A stretch of 64,000 nt of DNA from CADEDH01 sp039029735. GTDB taxonomy: Bacteria; Actinomycetota; Acidimicrobiia; Acidimicrobiales; SZUA-35. Shown here piece by piece: positions 43,340 through 51,852 of the stretch. Below the pieces are notes generated by a model that was given only the letters and a program-made list of their open reading frames with translations, searched no databases and was not told the origin of the DNA. The position numbers were made by a program, and so were the translations under genes. How positions within the stretch are numbered: the stretch's first letter is position 1; each line of letters opens with the position of its first letter. The stretch covers positions 1 through 64,000 of the forward strand of contig JBCCFL010000020.1 of the NCBI GenBank assembly GCA_039029735.1, written 5' to 3'.

Positions 43340-44154
43340 TGGGTGTGCTGTCGCCGACCCAGCTCGAGAGCTGGGAACGCGACGGCGTGCTCGTGCTGCC
43401 AGGGTTCTACTCCGCCGCCGATTGCTCGGCGCTGCAGGCGAGGGCCGCCACGCTCATGGCGTCGGCCACCGAAGCCGACGCCCCCGTGATCTTCTCCTCC
43501 GACGACCAGGGCCACGCCCGCGACGAGTACTTCCTCACCTCGGGCGACACCATCCGGTTGTTCCACGAGGCGGCCGACCCGTCGGTGGTCAACAAGATGG
43601 GCCACGCCATGCACGACCTCGACGGCGAGTTCAGTGCCTTCAGCCGAACCCCGGCGCTGGCCGGTTTGGCGGCCGATCTCGGGTTCGTCGATCCGAAACT
43701 GCTGCAGTCGATGTACATCCTCAAGGCCCCGGAGGTGGGCGGCGAGGTCACCTGGCACACCGACCACACGTTCCTGTGGACCGATCCCGCCTCGGTGGTG
43801 GGGTTCTGGGTGGCGCTCGACGAGGCGACCGAGGAGAACGGATGCCTGTGGTGCCTGCCCGGTGGCCACCGCGCCCCGGTACGGAGCCGGTTCCGGCGGG
43901 CCCCCGCGGGCGGCACCGTGATGGACGTGTTCGACCCGGATCCATACGACGCCACCCACGCTCGGCCGCTGCCCGCAGCGGTGGGGACGCTGGTGGTTCT
44001 ACATGGCCGGTTGCCGCACTGGTCGGCGCCGAACACCTCGTCGTCGCCCCGCCACGCCTACACGCTGCACGTGATCGAGGGCCAGGCCACCTATCCGGCC
44101 GACAACTGGCTCCAGCGGCCCGACATGCCGCTGCGGGGGTTCGAGGCGAGCTGA
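43339..44154 (+). CDS. PHYHD1-like Fe(II)/2-oxoglutarate oxygenase
   Basis: The 271-residue protein has the PhyH metal triad H140-T-D142 and H227, with R238 for 2-oxoglutarate. The overall course (S-M-Y-I-L-K-A-P, G-G-E-V-T-W-H-T-D-H, E-N-G-C-L-W-C-L-P-G, N-W-L-Q) is much closer to human PHYHD1 than to phytanoyl-CoA hydroxylase. The substrate of PHYHD1 is not established. The start overlaps the permease stop by one base, so it is the fifth gene of the nucleoside transport operon, which hints at a substrate brought in by that transporter. Confidence 0.8.
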   Translation: MGVLSPTQLESWERDGVLVLPGFYSAADCSALQARAATLMASATEADAPVIFSSDDQGHARDEYFLTSGDTIRLFHEAADPSVVNKMGHAMHDLDGEFSAFSRTPALAGLAADLGFVDPKLLQSMYILKAPEVGGEVTWHTDHTFLWTDPASVVGFWVALDEATEENGCLWCLPGGHRAPVRSRFRRAPAGGTVMDVFDPDPYDATHARPLPAAVGTLVVLHGRLPHWSAPNTSSSPRHAYTLHVIEGQATYPADNWLQRPDMPLRGFEAS

Positions 44155-44198
44155 ATGGCCAAAGAGCGCATCGGCCGGTCGAAGCGCTGAACCTGCGA

Positions 44199-44204
44199 TA
44201 GCGT
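44199..44204 (+). promoter_or_regulatory. -10-like hexamer of the DedA gene (leaderless)
   Basis: TAGCGT ends 8 bases before the GTG at 44213. Confidence 0.4.
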
Positions 44205-44212
44205 CGACTGCG

Positions 44213-45028
44213 GTGACCGAACTGCTTGATCTCATCAACGAGGTCGTCGCATACCTGGAAACGCTGTCGTCGACGCCCTGGTACTACCTCGTCATCGGGG
44301 CCATCGCCTTTCTCGACTCGGTGTTCCCGGTCGTTCCGAGCGAGACCACGGTGATCCTCGGTGGCATCGCGGCCGGTCAGAACAAGCTGTCCATCTTCCT
44401 CGTGATCCTGATCGGTGCCCTTGGCGCCTACGCCGGCGACTCGTTCAGCTACTTCCTGGGCAACCGCACCGGCCCCTACGTGCAGCGATGGATCTTCCGC
44501 GGCGAGCAGGGTCAGGCGCGCCTCGAGCGGGCCGGGGAGCAGATCCGGCGCCGGGGCGGGCTGCTCCTGATCACCGCTCGCTTCATCCCCGGTGGCCGCA
44601 CGGCCCTCACCTTCACGTGCGGGGTGACCCGTCAACCGTTCCTCCAGTGGTTCACCCGTTGGGACCTGCTGGCGGTGTTCGTGTGGGCAAGCTACGCCGG
44701 CCTCCTCGGCTTCTTCTTCGGCGAACGCTTCGAGGACGACCACACCCGGGCGTTCTGGTGGGCCTTCGGCACCGCCCTCAGCGTCACTGCGCTGATCGAG
44801 GTGGTCCGCTATGTGCGTGGCCGGCTTCGGGGCCAGCCCGACCAGGAGGCCCAGGCCGACGGCAACGCCGAGGCTGATGGCAATGCCCAGGCCCACGACA
44901 AGGCCGAGGTCGATGACGACGGTCCACCCGATGGCGATGCGCCGACGGACGATCTCGTCGAGCCCGTTTCCGACGAGGCGAGATCGCCGGAGGACGACTC
45001 GGCCGCAGGTGGTGTTGCGAGACGTTGA
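44213..45028 (+). CDS. DedA-family membrane protein
   Basis: The 271-residue protein has the SNARE-associated/DedA core: F-P-V-V-P-S-E-T-T near the first re-entrant loop, G-D-S-F-S-Y-F-L-G and the loop R-F-I-P-G-G-R-T-A. DedA proteins act in membrane homeostasis; several flip undecaprenyl phosphate or phospholipids. Residues after about 205 form a charged tail of Asp, Ala and Gly, without known role. No ribosome-binding site; a -10-like hexamer stands 8 bases upstream of the GTG. Confidence 0.85.
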   Translation: MTELLDLINEVVAYLETLSSTPWYYLVIGAIAFLDSVFPVVPSETTVILGGIAAGQNKLSIFLVILIGALGAYAGDSFSYFLGNRTGPYVQRWIFRGEQGQARLERAGEQIRRRGGLLLITARFIPGGRTALTFTCGVTRQPFLQWFTRWDLLAVFVWASYAGLLGFFFGERFEDDHTRAFWWAFGTALSVTALIEVVRYVRGRLRGQPDQEAQADGNAEADGNAQAHDKAEVDDDGPPDGDAPTDDLVEPVSDEARSPEDDSAAGGVARR

Positions 45029-45153
45029 ACGCCTGGCGCGTCGGCCCTGGTGGGTGCGCGCGTGTGGATGACGTTTGGGGTGGAAGTCTGGCAGCGGGTT
45101 CGGCCCACGGCTAGGGTGCGCGCACACATTCCAACATGGGTGGAGGTATTCAA

Positions 45154-45408
45154 ATGATTGGAAGCATTATCGGATTGCTCATTATCGGAGCGATCCTCGG
45201 GTATCTGGGCCGGCTCGTCCTGCCCGGTGCCCAGGACATCGGCATCATCCGCACCGTGCTCCTCGGTGTCGTTGCCGCCGTGGCCACGGGCATCATCCTG
45301 AACCTGGTGATGGACAGCCCTGGCATCTTCAGCACCCTGATCGTCGGCGCCGTCGTTGCCGCTGTGCTCCTCTGGGCCGCCATCCAGACCAAGATCTTGC
45401 GCGCCTGA
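45154..45408 (+). CDS. GlsB/YeaQ/YmgE-family small membrane protein
   Basis: The 84-residue protein has three hydrophobic segments with glycine-rich I-I-G-A-I-L-G-Y-L-G-R and I-R-T-V-L-L-G-V patterns, as in the 'transglycosylase-associated' stress family. Enzymatic activity is not established. GGAGG with an 8-base gap supports the ATG at 45154 rather than the one at 45136. A -10-like TAGGGT lies near 45112. A strong terminator follows. Confidence 0.8.
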   Translation: MIGSIIGLLIIGAILGYLGRLVLPGAQDIGIIRTVLLGVVAAVATGIILNLVMDSPGIFSTLIVGAVVAAVLLWAAIQTKILRA

Positions 45409-45460
45409 CCCCTCCCATCTCCTCCCGGGCCTGCCCAGCTGCGCCCGACCAGACGCGAAC

Positions 45461-45499
45461 GAGGCCCTCGCCCAACGTGGTGGGGGCCTCGGCCGTTTT
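45461..45499 (+). terminator. Intrinsic terminator after the GlsB-like gene
   Basis: GAGGCCC (45461) pairs with GGGCCTC (to 45490); five further pairs including two G-T pairs extend the stem to 12, loop CAACGT, followed by GGCCGTTTT. It lies between two convergent genes and may also stop the ferredoxin transcript. Confidence 0.75.
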
Positions 45500-45517
45500 C
45501 TGCCCCGATCGCGGGGA

Positions 45518-45712
45518 TCAGGTCTCGATCGTGATGGCGAACTCGGGGCAGTTGTCGGCCGTGAGCTGGGCCTTCGCCTCGAGGTCCGCTGGCACGTCGC
45601 CCTCGATCTTGAGGATGGCGTAGCCCTCGTCGTCCACATCGAAGACCTCGGGGGCCAGTGAGTAACAGCGGTTGTGACCTTCACACAGCGCTCGGTCGTA
45701 GTTGATCTTCAT
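45518..45712 (-). CDS. Small ferredoxin with His in the cluster motif
   Basis: The 64-residue protein reads L-C-E-G-H-N-R-C-Y-S-L-A-P-E-V-F near the N-terminus and N-C-P-E-F-A-I near the C-terminus. Three cysteines (9, 15, 54) with a His at the usual second position fit the ferredoxins of actinobacterial cytochromes P450, which hold a [3Fe-4S] or a His-ligated [4Fe-4S] cluster. No P450 gene is in the window. GAGGAGACAGAGGC precedes the ATG. Confidence 0.85.
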   Translation of the reverse strand: MKINYDRALCEGHNRCYSLAPEVFDVDDEGYAILKIEGDVPADLEAKAQLTADNCPEFAITIET

Positions 45713-45841
45713 GCCTCTGTCTCCTCGCCCTCAGCGTTGGGGTGTTCGGGGGCCGAGTCTATGGTCGGTCGTCCACGCAGAGAAAGCGCTCTGGGCGACG
45801 GACCGCTCGGGGCCTGCCTGGTCGTGGCCTCTGCGAATCGG

Positions 45842-45847
45842 TACCGT
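45842..45847 (+). promoter_or_regulatory. -10-like hexamer of the gene at 45856
   Basis: TACCGT ends 8 bases before the second of two tandem GTG codons, which helps to choose that start. Confidence 0.35.
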
Positions 45848-45855
45848 CGGGGGTG

Positions 45856-46497
45856 GTGGACACGGTGGCGGATGGGGCGGAACGGATCAGACGATGGAGC
45901 CCGTGGCGATTGATCGTCCCGATCGTGCTGGCGTTCGTGTTCGCCTTGTCCTTCGTCGGGGTGGTTCGCGACCTCTCGACACTCGGGGGGTGGTCGGCCA
46001 CATTCGACGGTCGAGGCACGTTCACCACCTCGCAGTGTGAGACAACCACCGGTCGCTTCATCACCGAGGTGACGTGTGAGGGCGAGCTACGTCCAGAGCG
46101 CACCAACCGCCCGGTCGACTCGGTTCTGCTCGGCACCCGAGGTGGGGTCGGGTCCGACGCGCTCGTGCCCGGTGGCACGGTGGAGGTCTTCTTCGACCGG
46201 GCCCTTCCAGAGCGGGCCTACCCCGAGGACGCCTGGACCTCCGAGATCGGCCGGATCATCCTCCGAGTGTTCCCCCTGATGTTCGTGGCCGGCGGCGCGT
46301 TCGCCTGGCTGGTCGGGTGGGTCGTCAACCGCAAACTGCCACCCGACGAAGCCGAGAAGCGATCACATCGCTACGCCTACCCTCAGCGCTTCCTGCTCCA
46401 GTCCCGCGGACTCACGTGGATGACGTTCGGCGTCCTGTGGTGGCTCGCCGATCGCTGGGTGGTCACGGCGTTGTTGGGCATGTCGAACGTCGGCTGA
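45856..46497 (+). CDS. Membrane protein of unknown function (DUF3592-like layout)
   Basis: The protein of about 213 residues has one membrane segment near residues 18-38 (I-V-P-I-V-L-A-F-V-F-A-L-S-F-V), an extracytoplasmic region with two cysteines (Q-C-E-T, V-T-C-E-G) and V-E-V-F-F-D, a second segment (V-F-P-L-M-F-V-A-G-G-A-F-A-W-L) and a third at the end. The layout recalls DUF3592 proteins, but I cannot assign it firmly. GTG at 45853 is equally in frame. Confidence 0.55.
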   Translation: MDTVADGAERIRRWSPWRLIVPIVLAFVFALSFVGVVRDLSTLGGWSATFDGRGTFTTSQCETTTGRFITEVTCEGELRPERTNRPVDSVLLGTRGGVGSDALVPGGTVEVFFDRALPERAYPEDAWTSEIGRIILRVFPLMFVAGGAFAWLVGWVVNRKLPPDEAEKRSHRYAYPQRFLLQSRGLTWMTFGVLWWLADRWVVTALLGMSNVG

Positions 46498-46503
46498 GCG
46501 TCA

Positions 46504-46526
46504 CACCGCCCGTCTGCCCGGCGGTG
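46504..46526. terminator. Hairpin between convergent genes
   Basis: CACCGCC pairs exactly with GGCGGTG (7 pairs, 9-base loop). It fills the 30-base gap between two stop codons. There is no T-run, so termination efficiency is uncertain. Confidence 0.35.
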
Positions 46527-46527
46527 C

Positions 46528-47952
46528 TCACTCCTCGGGGGCGTCCTCGGGCTGGTAGTCGTGGGGCCACAGTTGAGTCCGGGGCCGGAACTGGCTCCAG
46601 GCGAACCAGAACGCCTGGTGGCCACCGGCATCCGAGCCGTCGGCCCGCACGGCCCTGACCCCGCCGCCGTCGAGCTCCAGTTCGATGTCGTCGACGACCA
46701 CCCGCTCGCCGGCTTCGAGTAGGTCCCGGGCCACACCGACGTGGAAGGCGACCGGGGTGCCGTCCTCGGTGAACACCCCGAGCACCGGCTCCTGCACGGG
46801 GAGACGAGGATCGCGGGGCCCGATCGGGAAGATCGGGCCGTTGTCGTCACGGCCGCCGAGCGGATCCAGCTCGTAGCTGCGGCCGATCCCGCCGTCCTCG
46901 GCCACGATCGTGGTGTCGGGGTGGGCCTCCTTCCACTCAGCCCACGTGGTGGTGATCACCGACACCTGGTTGAACGTGACCCCGGCCTCTGCCATCGGCC
47001 CGGAGTTGGCGGCCCCGGTGAAGGTGTCGATGAACGACTGGGTGTTGACCTCGTACATCATCTTGTTCGACCGGATCAGGAACCCCGAGGTGCGGAACGT
47101 CGGCTGTTCCCACGTCTCGTCGTCGAGTTCGTCGGTGAGGTAGGCCTGGGCCGAGCCACAGAGCGTGCAGTAGGGAATCCCGATGCGGCGCCCACCGAGG
47201 GTGTCGTTCACCATCTCGTGCACTTCCATGATGTTCTTGGGGTAGGCCCTTGCCTCGTCGTTGATCACGACGCCGAACACGATGCGCTCGTCGGGGTACC
47301 AGTCGCCATCGGCCGCGGGGGTCACCACCGGATCGTCGAGCGCCGGGATGCAGTTGCACGGCCCGTTGTCACCGGGCTCACGGTCGTCGATCAACACCCC
47401 ACCCCACGACACGTAGCGCCAGTCGATCGTGTTGAAGTCGGTGAAGAGCGGCTCCCACCGGGGATCGACGCGGCTGTAGAAGTCGCGTTTGAAGGTGAAG
47501 TACCCGTCGGGAACGGGGATGTCCCATGCGATCAGCGCGTCGATCGTGTCGCCCCAGGCCGTGATCCCGCCGATCTCGATGCCGAGGAGGGCCTCGAGTG
47601 CGTTGTTCACCGAGTCGCCGACTGGTGGACCGACCACGAAGCGCTGGAGATCAGCCAACGCCCACGCCACCCGGGCGTCGCCGGTCTCGCCCAGCTCGGC
47701 CAACTGAGCTTCGGGGTTGTCGCCGAGCGAGAGCTGAGCCACCACGGCGCCCAGAAGTTCGCCCGTCTCGGGGGGCCATGGCCCGTCGGGATACTCCGGC
47801 GGTGGGCCGAAGTCACGCAGCTCACCGGTCTCGATCTCGGATATGTCGACGGTCGGCGTCGGGTTGGCATCCTCGGAGTCACCGGACGTGCTGCTACAGG
47901 CCGCCGCGATCAGCGAGAATGTGAACAGGAGGGGGAGCAAGATGCGAAGCAT
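46528..47952 (-). CDS. DUF3179 lipoprotein
   Basis: The 474-residue lipoprotein has lipobox I-A-A-A-C (Cys19) and an N-terminal Asp/Thr-rich linker. The DUF3179 domain is marked by A-R-A-Y-P-K-N-I-M-E-V-H-E-M-V-N-D and I-P-Y-C-T-L-C-G-S-A-Q-A-Y, a C-x2-C pair with neighbouring His that looks suited for metal or redox chemistry. The function of this family is unknown. A longer frame reaching 49335 is a shadow of the oxidoreductase gene; the ATG at 47952 gives a normal signal peptide. Confidence 0.82.
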   Translation of the reverse strand: MLRILLPLLFTFSLIAAACSSTSGDSEDANPTPTVDISEIETGELRDFGPPPEYPDGPWPPETGELLGAVVAQLSLGDNPEAQLAELGETGDARVAWALADLQRFVVGPPVGDSVNNALEALLGIEIGGITAWGDTIDALIAWDIPVPDGYFTFKRDFYSRVDPRWEPLFTDFNTIDWRYVSWGGVLIDDREPGDNGPCNCIPALDDPVVTPAADGDWYPDERIVFGVVINDEARAYPKNIMEVHEMVNDTLGGRRIGIPYCTLCGSAQAYLTDELDDETWEQPTFRTSGFLIRSNKMMYEVNTQSFIDTFTGAANSGPMAEAGVTFNQVSVITTTWAEWKEAHPDTTIVAEDGGIGRSYELDPLGGRDDNGPIFPIGPRDPRLPVQEPVLGVFTEDGTPVAFHVGVARDLLEAGERVVVDDIELELDGGGVRAVRADGSDAGGHQAFWFAWSQFRPRTQLWPHDYQPEDAPEE

Positions 47953-48078
47953 GACCAGCCGATCGTCGATCAAGGGCGCAGTGCCCAGGCGTGTCCGGAG
48001 TGTTGCACCGCCATCGAGCAGCTCCCAAGGTGAGCTGGGCCGAGTTTCGCAGAGTTTCACCAGGTTCGGGGGCTGCCG

Positions 48079-49488
48079 ATGCGGGTGATCGTCGTCGGCG
48101 CAGGCGCTGGCGGTGCCGTCATGGCTGGCCGCGCCGCCGAGGCCGGCCATGACGTGACGCTCGTGGAGGCGGGCCCGCACGCCCCCGGCCCCCTCGCGCT
48201 GCGCCGGGGTGATGCCACCGAGGCCCTGGCGGTGACCGACTGGTTCTGGTCGTCCTCTCGCTTCGCCACCTCGGGCGGGGCGGTCGGCGACTATCGGCTC
48301 GGTCGGGGAGTGGGAGGCGGCACCGCGGTCAACACCCTGGCCCTCACGGCGGGTGACTCGGCCGACTACGCCCGCTGGGGTGATCGGCCCGGCATGGCGA
48401 TGTGGGGTTCGACCACGGTGGCGGCCGCTCTCGCCAGGGTACGGGCCACGTTGGCGCCCGTACCGGTGGCGCCGGGGCCCTTCTCCTCTGCCTTCACCGA
48501 GCTGGCCGAGCGGTCGGGCTTCGGCCGAGGTGGCGCCAGCACCGGGCTCGACAGCATCGGTGTGGTGCCGATCTCCGCCCCCGTCGACGGTCGTGGGGCG
48601 CGCCGCACGGCCGCCGACGCCTACCTGACGCCTGCGGTGGAGGTGCGGGCCGGGGCGCCGGTCGACCGGATCGTCCTGAGCCGGGGTCGGGCCCGGGGGG
48701 TGGATCTGCTCGACGGCACCAGGCTCGATGCCGATGCCGTGGTCGTGGCCGCAGGGGCCGTGCACAGCCCCCGGCTGCTGGCCCGCTCCGGGGCGGGTCT
48801 CGCAATGCCACGCCCGGTGGCCGATCACCCCTCTGCGTCGATCACCGTTGGGCTGCGGCCTGGGGGCCAGAGCCGGGTGGATCCCGTCGTCCCGCCGATC
48901 GCCACCGTGCTGCGCTGGAGGTCGGACGCCGAGCCGGGGGTGGAGCCGGCATCTGGCCAGCCACCGGAGGGCGGAGCTGACCTGATGGCTCTGGTGATGG
49001 ACCATGTCGGACCGGGGCGGGCCGGTCGCCGCTATGGGGCGGTGATCGTCATGCTGACCGATCCGAGGTCGACGGGCCGGCTCAGCTCGGCGTCGTTCGA
49101 CCCCGGATGGCTTCGCCACGGCGACGATCGGCGCCGTCTGGCGGCTGGCATCGCCCGGATGGCCGGCCTCCTCGCCGATCCCGAGCTCGGCGATGTGATC
49201 GACGGCGCCTACCTCGATGATCAGGGCACCACGATCGCATCGGTCTGCGACCGGGGGCCGACGGCCCTCGAGCAGTGGGTTGCGGCCACGCCGGGGCCGG
49301 TCACCCATGCCACCTCGACCCTGGCCCTCGGCCACGCCCTGAGCCCGGATGGCTCGGTGCCGGGGTGGCCGGGGCTCTCGGTGGCCGACGCCTCGACGCT
49401 CCCCACGATTCCCAACGCCAACCCTCAGCTGCCGATCATGGCGGTGGCCGAGACGCTGGCCGAGGTGCGCTGCGCCGAGTGGGGGTAG
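48079..49488 (+). CDS. GMC-family FAD oxidoreductase
   Basis: The 469-residue protein has the FAD-binding motif V-G-A-G-A-G-G-A at the N-terminus, then G-G-G-T-A-V-N-T-L-A and the C-terminal D-A-S-T-L-P-T-I-P-N-A-N-P-Q-L-P, typical of glucose-methanol-choline oxidoreductases. The usual active-site His appears in V-T-H-A-T-S-T, the second one is less clear. It is shorter than most family members (500-600 residues). It is divergent from the DUF3179 gene. Substrate, probably an alcohol or sterol-like compound, is not predictable. Confidence 0.83.
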   Translation: MRVIVVGAGAGGAVMAGRAAEAGHDVTLVEAGPHAPGPLALRRGDATEALAVTDWFWSSSRFATSGGAVGDYRLGRGVGGGTAVNTLALTAGDSADYARWGDRPGMAMWGSTTVAAALARVRATLAPVPVAPGPFSSAFTELAERSGFGRGGASTGLDSIGVVPISAPVDGRGARRTAADAYLTPAVEVRAGAPVDRIVLSRGRARGVDLLDGTRLDADAVVVAAGAVHSPRLLARSGAGLAMPRPVADHPSASITVGLRPGGQSRVDPVVPPIATVLRWRSDAEPGVEPASGQPPEGGADLMALVMDHVGPGRAGRRYGAVIVMLTDPRSTGRLSSASFDPGWLRHGDDRRRLAAGIARMAGLLADPELGDVIDGAYLDDQGTTIASVCDRGPTALEQWVAATPGPVTHATSTLALGHALSPDGSVPGWPGLSVADASTLPTIPNANPQLPIMAVAETLAEVRCAEWG

Positions 49489-49615
49489 CGGTGGTCGTTC
49501 GACTCATGGGTTCCGGGAACTGTTGCCCGCCCAATAGCGTTCTTCTTCGTGCGGCGCGAACCGTCGCTCATGTGCAACCATGGATGCGCTAACACCCAGG
49601 AGGTGCCCCTCAACC

Positions 49616-50326
49616 ATGGCCTATCCCCAAGCCGGCATGACGCCGGTCATCCACGCCGACGAAGAGACGCGCGGCGCGTTCATGATCCGGGTGTACCAGC
49701 ACCTGGCGCTCGCCGTGGCGGCCTTCATCGCCTTCGAGGCCATTCTGTTCGTCACTGGTATCGCCGAGGCGTTCTACAACTTCCTCGTCGGCACCGGTGG
49801 AATCGCCTGGCTGCTGATCCTCGGTGGGTTCATGATCGTGAACGCCATCGCCAGCCGCTCGGCCCACAACCTCGAGAATCCCAACGCCCAGTACGCCGGC
49901 CTCTTCCTGTTGGCCGCAGCCGAGGCCGTCATCTTCGCTCCGTTCCTGTACCTGGCGTTCAGCCTGGAGGGCGGCACCACCACGGTGGGGATGGCGGCGG
50001 TGATCACTGCGGTCGGCTTCGCTGCACTGAGCGTGGTGGCGCTCACCACGCGCAAGGACCTCTCGTTCCTGCGCCCGATCGTGATGTGGGGCTTCATCAT
50101 CGCCCTCGGCCTGATCGTGGCCTCGCTGATCTTCGGCTTCCAGCTGGGCATCATCTTCACGGTGGCGATGATCGGCCTGGCCGGCGCGTCGATTCTCTAC
50201 CAGACGCAGCAGATCGTGCGTGAGTACCCCGCCTGGGCCCACGTTGGCGCTGCGGTGAGTCTGTTCGCCTCGGTGATGCTCCTGTTCTGGTACGTGTTGC
50301 GGCTCGTGATGGAGTTGCGCCGCTAG
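49616..50326 (+). CDS. Bax-inhibitor-1/YccA-family membrane protein
   Basis: The 236-residue protein has seven hydrophobic segments and conserved features of the BI-1/YccA family (R-V-Y-Q-H-L-A-L-A-V near the first segment and A-G-A-S-I-L-Y-Q-T-Q near the sixth). Family members influence ion leak or membrane protease activity. AGGAGG is 12 bases before the ATG at 49616, a little far; an in-frame ATG at 49580 would add 12 residues. A -10-like TAGCGT lies at 49535-49540. Confidence 0.83.
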   Translation: MAYPQAGMTPVIHADEETRGAFMIRVYQHLALAVAAFIAFEAILFVTGIAEAFYNFLVGTGGIAWLLILGGFMIVNAIASRSAHNLENPNAQYAGLFLLAAAEAVIFAPFLYLAFSLEGGTTTVGMAAVITAVGFAALSVVALTTRKDLSFLRPIVMWGFIIALGLIVASLIFGFQLGIIFTVAMIGLAGASILYQTQQIVREYPAWAHVGAAVSLFASVMLLFWYVLRLVMELRR

Positions 50327-50369
50327 AAGGCGTCACCTGCGTCGGACACCGTGCCGACGCCAGATACTT

Positions 50370-50401
50370 GAAACGGGCCGTTCTTCGGGGCGGCCCGTTT
50401 C
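50370..50401. terminator. Hairpin after the BI-1 gene
   Basis: GAAACGGGCC (50370) pairs exactly with GGCCCGTTTC (to 50401), 10 pairs with a 12-base loop. The T's are within the stem, so it may work in either direction. Confidence 0.65.
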
Positions 50402-50636
50402 CGTTCCGTCAAAGGCCCTGGTCCGGCGCCTGTAGCGCAGGCCGACCCGGTGGTCTAGGCTCACCTGCGTCTTGGGGCCGGGCGGTGCCGAGGCATGGGC
50501 TCGGTGGGCTCGAGGCGGCTGCGAGTGGGCGTCGATCCGCATGGATCGGCCGCGCAGAGCATGTGCAGACATCCTCACCTCCGCGACTTCGTCGCGGCCA
50601 CCGAGTACCAGTGGATCGGTCGAGGAACAGGGGAAC
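50402..50636. other. Intergenic stretch between terminator and OmpA-domain gene
   Basis: These 235 bases contain no convincing reading frame. TAGGCT at 50455-50460 could be a -10 element. A short GC-rich hairpin (CCGCGAC-TTC-GTCGCGG, 50581-50597) lies in the leader about 40 bases before the next start codon. I see nothing else that I can name. Confidence 0.3.
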
Positions 50637-51782
50637 ATGCGCTCGCAACGGAAGCTCACCGGATTGTCGTGGCTGGCGGTACCCGTCCTGATCGTGCTGC
50701 TCGTCAGCGCCGCGCTGCTCGGCAACTGGCTGTCGGACAAGGCCCGCACTGAGGCCATCGAGGCCTCGGGACTGCGGAGCGAGCAGGTGGAGGCCGACGG
50801 GCTCGACATCACCCTCACCGGCCTGTCTGATGCCGCCGAGCGTGACGCCGCAGTGGCGGCGGTGGACGAGCTGGATTCCACATGGGACGTGACTGGGGTG
50901 TTGGCCGCCGGCCAACGTGACGCCGAGCAGTCCGAGGCTGACGACGGCGGGACCGGCGACGGCGTGGAGGACGCTGACGAAGCCGACCCGGATGACGACG
51001 TGTCTGACGACGCGAATGATGATGCGGCCGACGACGAGGCCTCGGCCGACACCAACGACGACGGCGACAGCGCGGGAAGTTCCGGCACTGATGACGCCGG
51101 AGATACCGACGAGGCCGGGGCGCTGCCCACACTCGACGTCGGTTTCGATCCCGACGGCACCGTGACCCTCGCAGGTTCGGTGCTCAACGACGCCGACAAG
51201 GACGCACTGCTCAGCGCCGCCGCCTCGCAGTTCGGCGGGGACCAGGTGAGAGACGAGCTCGACGTGCTCGCCGATGGCGAGGGCCCTGTGCGTGTCGTGC
51301 TCGGGGGCAGCGCCGTGAGCGAGGCCCAAGCCGACGCCTGGCGCACTGCCGGCGCCGAGATCACTGCTGGTCTCGCCGGCGAGATCACCGATGACATCGA
51401 GGTCGTGGCGGGCACGGTCGATCAGTCACTGAACGCCCTGGTCGATCTCGATCCGATCGAGTTCGACGAGCGACGGGCAGCCGTGCGGGCATCGTCGTTC
51501 GCCACGCTCGACGCGGCGGCGACGCTCATCAACGACAACCCCGACGCCGGTGTGTTCCGGGTCGTCGGCCACACCGACTCCGACGGGCCTGCCGGTGGCA
51601 ACGAGCGGCTCAGTCTCGCCCGGGCCGAGGCCGTTGTGGCCTACCTCGTGGCCGAGGGTGGCGTGGACCCGGACCGCCTCGACGCCGTCGGCGCCGGGGA
51701 GACGGAGTTGTTGATCGAGCCCGAACTCACCTTGGCCGACAAGCAACGCAACCGTCGGATCGAGTGGGAGCTCGTGTCGTGA
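50637..51782 (+). CDS. OmpA-domain membrane protein with acidic linker (OmpATb/ArfA-like layout)
   Basis: The 381-residue protein has one membrane segment (residues about 11-30, A-V-P-V-L-I-V-L-L-V-S-A-A-L-L), a BON-like region, a very acidic Asp/Ala linker (about residues 97-163), a second BON-like region and a C-terminal OmpA peptidoglycan-binding domain (V-V-G-H-T-D-S-D-G, then L-S-L-A-R-A-E-A-V and N-R-R-I-E-W). The order anchor-BON-OmpA recalls OmpATb/ArfA of Mycobacterium tuberculosis. It would link membrane and cell wall. GGGGAAC precedes the ATG. The next gene, 70 bases on, is probably in the same operon. Confidence 0.8.
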   Translation: MRSQRKLTGLSWLAVPVLIVLLVSAALLGNWLSDKARTEAIEASGLRSEQVEADGLDITLTGLSDAAERDAAVAAVDELDSTWDVTGVLAAGQRDAEQSEADDGGTGDGVEDADEADPDDDVSDDANDDAADDEASADTNDDGDSAGSSGTDDAGDTDEAGALPTLDVGFDPDGTVTLAGSVLNDADKDALLSAAASQFGGDQVRDELDVLADGEGPVRVVLGGSAVSEAQADAWRTAGAEITAGLAGEITDDIEVVAGTVDQSLNALVDLDPIEFDERRAAVRASSFATLDAAATLINDNPDAGVFRVVGHTDSDGPAGGNERLSLARAEAVVAYLVAEGGVDPDRLDAVGAGETELLIEPELTLADKQRNRRIEWELVS

Positions 51783-51852
51783 ACCCATCTCGGCTCACGA
51801 CCTGCACCGGTGGATCGGCGGCGATCTCCACCGCATCGAAAGGAACCATCTG

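Noticed and set aside
46528..49335. 935-residue reading of the DUF3179 gene
   Set aside because: The N-terminal 460 residues would be antisense to the GMC oxidoreductase gene; the ATG at 47952 gives a proper lipoprotein signal.
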